A program made the position numbers and the translations under genes. DNA of 64,000 nucleotides, from NCBI GenBank assembly GCA_947331495.1, contig CAMZOI010000001.1, positions 434,001 to 498,000 of the forward strand. The letters are read 5' to 3'. This DNA comes from Erythrobacteraceae bacterium Alg239-R51 (lineage in GTDB: Bacteria > Pseudomonadota > Alphaproteobacteria > Sphingomonadales > Sphingomonadaceae). Below, piece after piece: positions 1-9,000 of the stretch. How positions within the stretch are numbered: the stretch's first letter is position 1; every line of letters starts with the position of its first letter. The notes below the pieces were generated by a model. The model saw only the letters and a list, made by a program, of their open reading frames with translations. It ran no database searches and was not told the DNA's origin.

Positions 1-1
1 G

Positions 2-850
2 TATCATTTCCCCTCGCAATATCTTCCTCAAGCCCGCCAGCTTGAAAACGACTGGATCCTTTACCGCGAAACCCGCGTATCGGGCGGCCGGATGGCCTAC
101 ATCGCGACGGCTTTCGTTGAGCGGATCGATCCCGATGAGGCTGATCCAACCCATTACTACGCGCGCGTCAGAGACTATCTACCCTTCGATGATGCGGTCT
201 CCTACCGCGACAAGGACGGACGCTTTGCCGAACGCTTCCTTCGCGAGATGGCCCGTCCTGGCGATGCCGGAAGGACGCTGCGCGGAAAATCGGTGCGCAC
301 GCTCGATGGCGATGATTTCGTCGCCATCGTCAATCAGGGGCTGAGCGAGACACTCGACCCGGCCAACCGGATCAGGCTCGAGCTCGACGAGCGGTACATC
401 GACGATACAACCGCCGCGCTCCTTGCCGATGATTTTGGCGAACGCCGGATCGAGCAGGTCCTGGTGAACAAGAAAATCCGGGCCGCCAGTTTCCGCAATC
501 AGGTTCTCGATGCCTATGACAGCACCTGCGCCGTCACGGGATTGCGGATCATCAATGGTGGTGGGAAAGCGGAGGCACAGGCGGCCCATATCTGGTCCGT
601 CGCCGATGGAGGACCCGACGTCGTACCCAACGGCGTGGCACTCTCGGCTACGGCCCATTGGCTGTTCGACCGGCATCTCATCACATTCGACGATAACCTT
701 TGCCTGCTCGTATCGCACAACAAGGTGCCGTCCGACCTGTTGAAGCTCTTCCCTCCTTCAGGACAGAAGATCAGGCTTCCGGTCGATCCGAGGGATCACC
801 CCCGCCCGGACTTCGTTGCCAAGCATCGCGCGCGTTTTGCGGGGTTCTGA
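2..850 (+). CDS. HNH endonuclease, 5' end outside window
   Basis: The reading frame is already open at base 2 and has no stop until 850, so the true start lies to the left of the window; the ATG at 92 is probably internal, because the residues before it read as normal protein. The last 130 residues resemble the HNH_2 family of putative restriction endonucleases: a region beginning RAASFRNQVLDAYDSTCAVTG, where a conserved basic and Cys-containing segment is followed by AQAAHIW, NGVALSATAHWLFDR and HLITF. The two His-containing segments match the expected metal-binding HNH core. Such proteins are usually stand-alone nucleases in defence islands. It ends 10 bases before the end of the convergent S24 repressor gene. 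The nuclease fold is well supported; the target is unknown. Confidence 0.8.
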   Translation, partial: YHFPSQYLPQARQLENDWILYRETRVSGGRMAYIATAFVERIDPDEADPTHYYARVRDYLPFDDAVSYRDKDGRFAERFLREMARPGDAGRTLRGKSVRTLDGDDFVAIVNQGLSETLDPANRIRLELDERYIDDTTAALLADDFGERRIEQVLVNKKIRAASFRNQVLDAYDSTCAVTGLRIINGGGKAEAQAAHIWSVADGGPDVVPNGVALSATAHWLFDRHLITFDDNLCLLVSHNKVPSDLLKLFPPSGQKIRLPVDPRDHPRPDFVAKHRARFAGF

Positions 851-860
851 TTTGGTAGGA

Positions 861-1496
861 TCAGACCGCGCGTCCGAACCAGATGACACGGCCGACCACC
901 TGGATCTCGGACCGGTCGACATCATCCCAACTGGGATAGGCCGAATTGTCGCTGCTGATGGTGATCTTGCGGCCACCGGGCTTGAGCGTCACGCGCTTGA
1001 CCACCAGCGCATCGTCGGCGCGCAGGACGTAGATGCCGTCACGTAGCCGCGAACCCTGGTCCGACGCATCGACGAGCACTTCGTCGCCATCGCTGAGTGT
1101 CGGCTCCATGGAGTCGCCAAGGACATGGATGATCGAAAGGCTGGCACTCTTTGCTCTGGTGAGCCTGGCAAGCCAGCGTTCGTCGAAACCGAAGCGGGTA
1201 TGGGCGGTCTCGCTTTCGGCAATCGCTCCAAAGCCCGCCGATGCATCGACATTGAGCACGGGTATTTCAATCAACCCGTCACGCATGGGTGCGGGCGGTC
1301 CGCCAAGCACTTGCTCGTCGACCCCGAAGAAGCTGGCAAGCGTGCGCCGGTCATCGTCATCCAGCTTTCGCGGCGAGCCGCGCTTGATGAACTGCTGAAT
1401 GTAGGACGAGTTTCGTCCGATCATCCGCGAGATCGAGGAATATCCGAGCCGTCGCTGCTGGATCAGGCGATCAAGCTCCTCTCTGACATGTTCCAT
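861..1496 (-). CDS. S24-family (LexA/CI-like) self-cleaving repressor
   Basis: 211 residues. The first 65 form a small helix-turn-helix region (SYIQQFIKRG resembles a recognition helix). Residues 80-205 are a peptidase S24 domain: candidate cleavage site Ala87-Gly88, nucleophile in GDSMEP (Ser129), and general-base Lys167 in VVKRVT. In this family, RecA filaments formed after DNA damage trigger self-cleavage and lift repression. It is divergent from the small gene at 1609, with a tandem repeat and an SOS-like box in the gap. The likely role is repressor of the adjoining module. Cleavage and RecA dependence are inferred from the family; the dyad residues are seen. Confidence 0.88.
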   Translation of the reverse strand: MEHVREELDRLIQQRRLGYSSISRMIGRNSSYIQQFIKRGSPRKLDDDDRRTLASFFGVDEQVLGGPPAPMRDGLIEIPVLNVDASAGFGAIAESETAHTRFGFDERWLARLTRAKSASLSIIHVLGDSMEPTLSDGDEVLVDASDQGSRLRDGIYVLRADDALVVKRVTLKPGGRKITISSDNSAYPSWDDVDRSEIQVVGRVIWFGRAV

Positions 1497-1529
1497 CGTG
1501 TCGTTCCTTCTGACGGTCTGAGGAGAGAA

Positions 1530-1561
1530 GGAAATCTCCTAGACTCGATGGAACCTTCCTA
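1530..1561. promoter_or_regulatory. Tandem 12-base repeats, candidate S24 repressor operator
   Basis: GGAAATCTCCTA (1530-1541) and GGAACCTTCCTA (1550-1561) match at 9 of 12 positions and start 20 bases apart, about two helical turns. They lie in the 112-base gap between the divergent repressor and the small basic protein gene, the place expected for an autoregulatory operator. Function is inferred from position and spacing. Confidence 0.45.
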
Positions 1562-1565
1562 CTAA

Positions 1566-1580
1566 GAACAAAACAGGAAC
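1566..1580. promoter_or_regulatory. SOS-like box GAAC-N7-GAAC
   Basis: GAAC, seven bases (AAAACAG), GAAC. This is exactly the direct-repeat form of the LexA site used in alphaproteobacteria (GTTC-N7-GTTC on the other strand). It stands 28 bases before the start of the gene at 1609. A second perfect copy stands at 48228, at the tra promoter. LexA or the neighbouring S24 protein could be the reader. Confidence 0.6.
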
Positions 1581-1608
1581 ACAAGTGTTGAGTGAGTCGA
1601 GGAAGGCC

Positions 1609-1791
1609 ATGAAATTGCTGGATCGAATTGAGCGACATCTGAAAGAATCGCACATGTCGGCGACACGGTTCGGTCGTCGGGCAGTTGGCGATCCGCGCTT
1701 CGTGCTTGACCTGCGCGCTGGTCGCAGGCCGCGTAGAAGGACTATTGAGAAGGTGGAGTATTACCTGAAAACAAGAAATCCGCTTCAATAG
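1609..1791 (+). CDS. Small basic DNA-binding-like protein
   Basis: 60 residues from the ATG at 1609, which follows a GAGGAAGG ribosome site; an upstream TTG at 1585 is less likely. The protein is rich in Arg/Lys and contains ATRFGRRAVGDPRFV followed by a predicted recognition-like helix (RRTIEKVEYYL). This pattern recurs in short sphingomonad proteins with a helix-turn-helix look next to regulators. It is divergent from the S24 repressor and lies directly downstream of the SOS-like box, so it may be damage-inducible. No function can be assigned. Confidence 0.6.
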   Translation: MKLLDRIERHLKESHMSATRFGRRAVGDPRFVLDLRAGRRPRRRTIEKVEYYLKTRNPLQ

Positions 1792-1936
1792 TTCTTCGAA
1801 ATTCACGAAATTCTCATGGGTTTGTCGCAACCTGCCTTGGCGCGAGCTCTGCGGTCCGATACCGTCTAGCTCATTCAGGGTTTCTCCGTCCGGTTGCATT
1901 TCGCAAGCTTGGCCTGCTTCCGCACCGGTTCGCAGG

Positions 1937-1957
1937 AGCCCGTTACCTTTACGGGCT
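1937..1957 (+). other. Perfect stem-loop just before zorA
   Basis: AGCCCGT (1937-1943), a 7-base loop, ACGGGCT (1951-1957). The stem ends 12 bases before the zorA ATG and a few bases before its GGGGG ribosome site. A U-run is absent after it, so a classic terminator is unlikely; it may be a leader hairpin that affects zorA translation, or the worn end of an upstream terminator. Confidence 0.4.
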
Positions 1958-1969
1958 TCTGGGGGCTGC

Positions 1970-3895
1970 ATGGAAATTACCGAATGGCTTGGCCATGGGC
2001 TGATCTACTTCTTCACGGAAATCCCGCTCATCGGCGATGCGATGGCGGCATTTCTAGCGATCGTGCTGATCGGAACAGCATTCGCAATCGCGTACCGTTA
2101 CAAGCGGCAATATCATGCCCCTCTTGCTGATGCGATCGACGCCCGCGTTCGCCTGCTCGACGAGATAACCGGCGGCAGCACCGCCGATGTCGATCAGGCG
2201 CGCCTAGAGTTCGCGCGCCGCTTCAATGATATCGACGCCCAGATGATGGAGGCGAATGACTCTGAGGCGCTTCCGCTGCGCAGAACCTGGGAGGAATATC
2301 GCGAAACGATCGTCGATCCCTCGGCCGATGTTCTCCAGAACTCCGCTCGTCCGGAACACTTCTTCGTCAATCTTGGCGACCGTCATCGCGGGCTGAACTG
2401 GTTTGCGAATATCTTCATCGCCATCGGCCTGTTGATCACCTTCCTGGGCATCATCGCAGCTCTCTCGACACTCGACTTCAGCGGCGGTGTCGATGCGATG
2501 CAGGAGCGGCTCAATGATCTCATGAAGGTAGCGGGAGCGAAGTTCTGGGCCTCTGTGGGGGGCATCGTGGCTTCCATCGTCCTTCGATCCTACGACTACC
2601 GCTTCGGCAAGCGCATCAATGATGGGCTGTCCATGCTGTGTGACAAACTCGAGCATGGAATGGCCTATCTGCCGCCGCAACGGATCGCGAGCGATCAGCT
2701 GGCACAGCTCAAAGAGCAGACCCCGGCACTCCGCACCTTTTCCGAACAGCTTGCTGCCGCCCTCGACGGGGCCTTGGAAAAGCAGATGGCGCCCATGATT
2801 ACGCACCTGGGGTCGATCCAGCAGGGCATCGACAAGATCAGCGGTGGCGGGGGTGAAGCCGTCCGCGACGCGATCGCTTCAAGTGCCGGTGCAGAGATGG
2901 CGGGCCTCGCAGATGCCATTGGCGCAATGACCGTCTCGATGGCCACGATGTCCGAACGTATCGAAAAACAGACCGGCGAAGCTGACCGCCAGATCGAGGA
3001 AGCTGTCAGGCGCTTTGGCCAGGCTTCGGAAGAGATGCGGTCAGCATTTGGCGACCTCAACCGCAATTTCGGCGTCGTAGCGGACCGAATGCGCGAAGAA
3101 AACGAGCAGGCAAGCGAGCTTGCCAGACAGCGGATGGATGAGTTGCTGAGCAATCTTGGCAATACGCTCGACGATATGAAATCCGGACTCGCCTCGGCGG
3201 CCAGTCAGATGGGTGAAGCCTCGGCACGCGCGGCGAATGACGCGGCCCGGATCGGCCAGGAGGCAATGGAAAAGTCATTTTCCGAGTTCGTCGAACGGTT
3301 CAACCAGACCGGCGGCCCGCTGGTAGGCAGCATGAAAGACGCGGGCGATGCCATTTCTACGTCTGCGGACCGTCTCTCGACCGCGCAAAGTGCTATCGGA
3401 GATCACGCGCGAGCGATCGAGCAAGTCGCCGCTCGCTCGAGCGATCTGGCGACGGCGTTCGGAACGGTTGCCAACGACGTTGAAGCGGCAACCGCGCCTG
3501 TACGCCAGTCGGCAGTCTCGATAGCCGAAGCAGTCAAATCGGTTGAGACCATTGTTTCCCGAAATGCGCAGTCATCCGAGAGCGCTCGTGACGAAATGCG
3601 CCAGCTTGCGGCAGCGCTAAGCGAGACCGCGAGTGCGGCCTCCTCCGCATGGTCGGAATATCGTGCTCGCTTCGAGGATGTGGACCGCGCTCTTGGTGAC
3701 GCAATCGAGAAGATCTCGGATGCTGCCGGCAACCATGCGTCGAACCTCAACGAACGGGTTGGCCAGATCGACAAGGCTCTGGGCGATGGTGTGGCGCAGC
3801 TCGCCGGCGCACTCGAACCGCTCACGACCCTGCGGGATACCGTCGAGGAACTTGCCGGCATCCTTGCAAACCAGAACAGGGAAGCCGCTGAATAA
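1970..3895 (+). CDS. zorA: Zorya protein ZorA, MotA/TolQ-like proton-channel subunit with long coiled-coil tail
   Basis: 641 residues. Membrane segments are seen at about 24-42, 143-167 and 189-208, the last two forming the MotA/TolQ/ExbB-type channel pair. From about 215 to the end the protein is a long Ala/Glu/Ser-rich coiled coil, the cytoplasmic tail typical of ZorA. In Zorya, ZorA5B2 complexes form a proton-driven inner-membrane motor that senses phage entry and recruits the cytoplasmic effectors ZorC and ZorD. A GGGGG ribosome site precedes the ATG. The stop overlaps the zorB start by one base (TAATG). The family is assigned from topology, length and the full zorABCD neighbourhood. Confidence 0.92.
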   Translation: MEITEWLGHGLIYFFTEIPLIGDAMAAFLAIVLIGTAFAIAYRYKRQYHAPLADAIDARVRLLDEITGGSTADVDQARLEFARRFNDIDAQMMEANDSEALPLRRTWEEYRETIVDPSADVLQNSARPEHFFVNLGDRHRGLNWFANIFIAIGLLITFLGIIAALSTLDFSGGVDAMQERLNDLMKVAGAKFWASVGGIVASIVLRSYDYRFGKRINDGLSMLCDKLEHGMAYLPPQRIASDQLAQLKEQTPALRTFSEQLAAALDGALEKQMAPMITHLGSIQQGIDKISGGGGEAVRDAIASSAGAEMAGLADAIGAMTVSMATMSERIEKQTGEADRQIEEAVRRFGQASEEMRSAFGDLNRNFGVVADRMREENEQASELARQRMDELLSNLGNTLDDMKSGLASAASQMGEASARAANDAARIGQEAMEKSFSEFVERFNQTGGPLVGSMKDAGDAISTSADRLSTAQSAIGDHARAIEQVAARSSDLATAFGTVANDVEAATAPVRQSAVSIAEAVKSVETIVSRNAQSSESARDEMRQLAAALSETASAASSAWSEYRARFEDVDRALGDAIEKISDAAGNHASNLNERVGQIDKALGDGVAQLAGALEPLTTLRDTVEELAGILANQNREAAE

Positions 3896-4623
3896 TGGAA
3901 GGCGTAGTTCGCCGGAAGCCGCCTGAAGAGGGCGAAAGCTATTTCATGTCCATGACGGACATGATGGTCGGCCTGCTTCTTATTTTCATCATCCTGTTAG
4001 CCTACTTTGCCCTCAATCTGCAGACCAAGACCGAAGAGCTGACCGGCGCAAACAGGACCCGCGCCGAGATCCTCAACGATCTGCAGCAGTCCTTGAAAGA
4101 CCGAGGGCTCCAGGTAGAAATCGACACAAAGACCGGAGTTCTGAGGCTCCCCGACGATGTCCTGTTCGACAAAGGCCAATGGGAACTGACGGAGAGGGGG
4201 CAGGCCGCCATCAGCAAAGTTGCCAGCGCCATGGTCGAGGTTCTGCCGTGTTATACCGCCTCCGATCTTTGCGAAGGCGAACGCTCGCCGCATTTGATCG
4301 ATGCTGTCTTCGTCGAGGGGCACACGGACTCCGACGTCATGTCTGGAGGCATGAACAACTATGGACTTTCGGTGCGCCGGGCAGAGACGACCTTCACCAT
4401 GCTCCAGCGCAACCAACCAGCCCTGCGCGGTTTTCTCAATAGACCGGCGGGAGAAGACGGCTCGGCACCGATCCTGAGTCTGAGCGGCTACGGTCCCGAC
4501 CGTCCCGTCGATCGTGGAGACTCCGAAGAAGCCAAGAAGCGTAATCGTCGGATCGACTTGCGCTTCCTGATGACGACGCCAAGCGCCGGTCTCGACCGCG
4601 ACATTTTGAGGCAGGAGCAATGA
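3895..4623 (+). CDS. zorB: Zorya protein ZorB, MotB/OmpA-like stator subunit
   Basis: 242 residues. A short cytoplasmic N-terminus carries Asp22 just before a single membrane helix (about 23-42), the position of the proton-carrying Asp in MotB. The periplasmic part is an OmpA-type peptidoglycan-binding domain: EGHTDSD at 141-147, LSVRRA at 158-163 and NRRIDLRF at 217-224. ZorB pairs with ZorA and anchors the motor in the cell wall. The stop and the zorC start share ATGA, implying translational coupling. Confidence 0.93.
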   Translation: MEGVVRRKPPEEGESYFMSMTDMMVGLLLIFIILLAYFALNLQTKTEELTGANRTRAEILNDLQQSLKDRGLQVEIDTKTGVLRLPDDVLFDKGQWELTERGQAAISKVASAMVEVLPCYTASDLCEGERSPHLIDAVFVEGHTDSDVMSGGMNNYGLSVRRAETTFTMLQRNQPALRGFLNRPAGEDGSAPILSLSGYGPDRPVDRGDSEEAKKRNRRIDLRFLMTTPSAGLDRDILRQEQ

Positions 4624-6026
4624 GTTCGCTGCGGTCTGCAATCGCGAGAATGGAGGCCCTGGCATCGGCTGGACTGGCGAAACCTCCGACGACACAGCCT
4701 GAGTTGCAGCGACAATTGGCAAAGCTCGATGCATGTGTGGGCGAAGCAGAGCCCGTCGTTGAGCTTAAGCCATTCTTACGGGGAGCGGCCGATACCGGCG
4801 CAAGCGGGTTACCGCGGTTTCAGCTCAACAGGGTCCTGCGCGGCGCATGGTGTGACCCGGAATTCGATGAGCTGGGCGTGGCGGCGCTCGAACGCGCCGA
4901 CGTCGATCATCGGCGCAGTTCCGATCAGGCCGTGATCGATGGCTACCTTACCTATTTCCCGACAGACCGCTCGATAATGCCGATGCTCGCAGAAGCTGCC
5001 TCCCGCGCTGCCGGTCGGCATGACTGGGCGTGGCGCGAGCGTGGCGCACGGTGGGATCTGTTCAAGCCGCAGATAGGACCAGCGAAAGTGGCACGCGATT
5101 TTGTCACGCGCGATGCAGACGGCATTTCCTTTTTGATGCGCGAGACGGGCCTTGGTGCAAACCTTGCAGCGAGCGGGTTTGGTCAGGCAACTTTCGCCGA
5201 GACCTGCAAGGCAACCGCACAGCTTCAGCCTGCAGAAGCAGTCGGCCCGCAGCGCAGTATCCTGCGTATGTTTGATACAGAAGCGCAGGCAGGACAGTTG
5301 GAACTGGTTGTCCGCGCCCTGCTAGAGCCCTGGATTAGGACCAAACCCGAACCCGAGCATCGCAAGGCAATTTCCGAGTTTCTGCTCGATCAGGTGGGTG
5401 ATCCGCGTCTCCAGCGTACCCGATGGGACAGGATCGTGCGATCGCTCGCTGAGTCGATCGGCGAAGAACGCGCGCGCGAGGTTACCCAGGTGTTCAAGCG
5501 CTGGCTTACCGAAGTCGCCATGCGCGAGTTCTTCCGCGCCATCGCAAAGACCACGGATCGGCCTGATCAGTGGGCACAGCGCGAGAAATTCTGGATGGCA
5601 TACCTCGATGAGGGCCTCGTCAGCGATGCCTGGCCCGCTTTGGGCATCCGGGCGCGCAACAGGATCGAGGATCTCATTCGTCAAAGTGGTGAACGCCCGG
5701 AATATGGCATCATTCGGGGCGGTCCTGCTTCGTCTTCATCCATCATCATGCAGATAGGCGACCTGCGCATATCGGAATGGAGCGATAACGGATCCTGCCG
5801 CTTCTGGAGTGACACCGATCCCGGAGCTCCGAAACTCTACGCAAAGGTCTACGACGGCGGGAAGCTGCGGACCACCAGCGGACGGTCGGATTTCGAGTAT
5901 GAGTCCCATGTCCCAGCGAGTCCTGGATGGGAAGGCAAGTTCGCCGGTATCATCCATCGCCGGACATCAATCGCGCATCCTCGTTTCGGGAGAGGCCGGG
6001 GCCGCAACTGGAATGATCGATGGTAA
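4620..6026 (+). CDS. zorC: Zorya type I protein ZorC (EH-signature domain)
   Basis: 468 residues, soluble, no signal peptide or membrane helix. The C-terminal third (about 320-455) fits the EH_Signature family: FWMAYLDEG and AWPALG, then a segment with Glu in LRISEWSDNGSCRFW and His in FEYESHVP, with a further His in GIIHR. ZorC is the type I cytoplasmic effector that works with ZorD after ZorAB is triggered; it is reported to bind DNA. Overlaps zorD by 7 bases and zorB by 4. Its presence with an SNF2-type zorD makes this type I rather than type II (zorE) or III (zorFG). Confidence 0.85.
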   Translation: MSSLRSAIARMEALASAGLAKPPTTQPELQRQLAKLDACVGEAEPVVELKPFLRGAADTGASGLPRFQLNRVLRGAWCDPEFDELGVAALERADVDHRRSSDQAVIDGYLTYFPTDRSIMPMLAEAASRAAGRHDWAWRERGARWDLFKPQIGPAKVARDFVTRDADGISFLMRETGLGANLAASGFGQATFAETCKATAQLQPAEAVGPQRSILRMFDTEAQAGQLELVVRALLEPWIRTKPEPEHRKAISEFLLDQVGDPRLQRTRWDRIVRSLAESIGEERAREVTQVFKRWLTEVAMREFFRAIAKTTDRPDQWAQREKFWMAYLDEGLVSDAWPALGIRARNRIEDLIRQSGERPEYGIIRGGPASSSSIIMQIGDLRISEWSDNGSCRFWSDTDPGAPKLYAKVYDGGKLRTTSGRSDFEYESHVPASPGWEGKFAGIIHRRTSIAHPRFGRGRGRNWNDRW

Positions 6027-9000
6027 CGACCAAGTTCATTGCCACACAGAACGAGGACGGCGGTGAGACGATTGCGCTTCTCCGCGAGCAGCCAGGCGGG
6101 CTTTTCCGGCGAGCATCAAGCGAAATCGTGCCGGTCTCGGAGTGGCCAAGAGCAGCCCCTGAAGCTGGTCAGGCCGCTCTGGCGCTGGCTCGAGCTCTCG
6201 ATAACGATGGTCAGATCAGCGAGGAGGCGGAAGGCATAGTCCTTCCACCGCAGATCGTTGCCCGGCTCGATGAGGCCGACGCATTCGCCCTCGGTCTTCC
6301 TCCGGCTACATCCATAACCCTTCAGCTCAACTCGGGAGGTTCGCTCGCTGAAGGAACAATCAAGGTCGATACGAAATGGGTCCGCCGCGGTGGTTTGCCG
6401 GTTCGAGCCGACATCGCTGGCGCGCGTCTGCGAGAGGGCGGGCGTGTCGGACGAATTCCCGAGCCGATCTATTCGGCCTTCCAGGCCGCACTTGCAGTCA
6501 ATGCGGCTGATGATCCCGATCAGCGCCGTGCTGCCTTTGCCGAGCTTCGTTCGACGCTCGGAGATGACATCGGCACCGGCATCGAGGCGGACGGCTTTCT
6601 CGAGCGTGTCCGGATTGCCTATGCCGCCAATTTTTCACTCAACGCAAAGACCGACCATGGACGTTTCGACTTCGACCCCGTCCTCTTCTCGAGAAACGTA
6701 AGCGAGAGCGCTGAGGGTGACCTGGTCGACGAAGAAGAAGCGTCGCTGCTTACCCCGCAGGACAATCAGCATTTTCAGCGCAGGTTCCGGGGTCAGGACG
6801 GCGGGCGGCGAAGCTATCTGCTTTCCGACGGAACGCTCCTTTTTCTTGACCCGATGCTGGGCAAGGCCCTCGACATCGTGCGCGCAAAGCAGGTGGGCAA
6901 CTCACAGGAAAAGCGCGAATTCCTGCGTTCGCCGCAACGTATCCTGCGTGAGGAGCTCAAGCTTGACGCGGCAGGCGATGACGAGGCAGCTGATCGTCTC
7001 TTCATCGAGACACAGCAGTTTTCCGAGCGGGTCAGCGGGATCGAGGTCTGGCAAAAGCCGGTTTTACCTTGGATCAAACCCAAGCCGAACAGCTGGCTGC
7101 CCGAAGGGTTTGGATTGCGGATCGGGGATCCGCCCGACGCGCGTCATGTCGAGTTGGCTCCAGGTGAAGCTGAAACGATCGCAAGCGAAGTCGAGACAGC
7201 GATTGACACAGGCAAGGAAACGATCGCCTGGCGCGACGAAAGCATCCCCGCGACGCCTGCAACCCTGCAGGCCGCGCGAGCAATTGCAGACCTTGAACGT
7301 GAGATCGCTGATGAGGTCGAGGGACGCGCCTCGGACAGAACCGAACGCGAGAGCGTCGATATCTTCTTCCTTCAGGTCGGAGAGAATTTCGAGCAGCTGG
7401 ACTATGCGCGGCTGCCTCGTCCCGACGCTGAACTGCAGGATTTCGATGTTCCCGAGCTCCCCAAGGGACTGAGATCGGAACCCAAGCCTCACCAGGTGCA
7501 GGCGTTCGCCTGGTTTGCCGAGGCCTGGGAGCGCCGAATGCCGGGCGTCTTGCTCGCCGACGATATGGGGCTCGGAAAGACCTTCCAGGCGCTCATGTTC
7601 CTGCTCTGGCTGCGCAACAAAACGCCTCACCCGAAGCCCGTCTTGATTGTCGCGCCCACAGGCCTTCTGCGGAATTGGCAAGCCGAGCTCTCGCAGCACA
7701 TTGAGGCAGATCTCATGGGGCCTGTTGTCGAGGCGTTCGGCGCAAACCTGCGCAATTTCCGTCTCGAGGCTGGGAGCGATATTCGCGGGGGAACATCGCG
7801 TCTCGACGTGTCCGAATGGAATGACGCCGGAATCGTCCTGACGACCTACGAAACAATGCGCGATTATCACATGAGCTTCGCGCGCATTCCGTTCGCTGCA
7901 ATCGTCTACGATGAAATCCAGAAGCTCAAGAATCCTGCCAGCCAGATGACCCGCGCCGCAAAGGCGCTGAACGGCACAATCCAGATCGCCATGACTGGCA
8001 CACCGGTCGAGAACCGGTTGCAGGACCTGTGGTCGATTGCCGATACGGTCTATCCCGGTTTCCTCGGCTCGAGCCGGGAATTCGAAAGCAGCTTCCCCGC
8101 GAACGATCTCGAGCGCCTTGGCGATCTCCAGCACCGTCTGATCGAGCGCGACAAAGAATTTCCACCTTTCATGCTGCGCCGGATGAAGGGCGAAATCCTG
8201 ACCGGGTTGCCGGAGAAGAAGGCCCGCAAATATCCGGTCGAGATGCCGACCGCGCAAGCGCAGGCCTACGACCTCGTGCTGGCCAGAGCGCGAGCGCTAC
8301 GGGAAAGCGGCGAACAGGGTGCGATGCTCAAAGTGCTGCATATGCTGCGCGGTACATCGCTCCACCCGTCACCGCCGCGCGGAATTTCGAATATCGATGA
8401 ATACATCGGGCAATCTGCACGGCTGAAGAAGACCTTCGAAATCCTTGAAGAGGTCAGGCAGCGCGGCGAAAAGGCTCTGCTATTCTGCGAAGATCTCGAG
8501 ATGCAGGCCTTCCTCGCGATGGCAATTCAGGAGCGCTTCGCGCTCGAGCGCCGCCCGATGTGCATCAGCGGGAAGGTTGCGGGCCATAAGCGCCAGGAGA
8601 TGGTGACTGCCTTTCAGAGTTCGCCGGCTTCATTCGACGTTCTCATCCTGTCTCCCAAGGCTGGCGGCGTGGGGCTCACGATCACCGCCGCAAACAATGT
8701 GATCCATCTGTCCCGCTGGTGGAATCCGGCCGTTGAAGATCAGGCGACGGACCGCGCCTACCGGATCGGTCAGACCAGGCCAGTGACCATTCACATCCCG
8801 ATGGCTGTCCATCCGGACGAGGCGATCGGACCTTCAAGCTTCGACCAGCGTCTCGATGCCCTCATGGAGCGTAAGCGTTCGCTGAGCAGGGGTCTGCTCA
8901 TGCCGCCGGAGAGTGATCGCGATGTAGAAGACTTGCTTTCCGATGTGCTCGACGGGCGCCCTGCAGAGAACCGGGATCGAAGTAGTGCGTATGCCGCCGC

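Noticed and set aside
1937-1957. Stem-loop read as a rho-independent terminator.
   Set aside because: No run of T follows and the zorA ribosome site overlaps the expected position.
7064-8257. Long minus-strand open frame inside zorD.
   Set aside because: Antisense shadow of the helicase motifs, no recognisable product.
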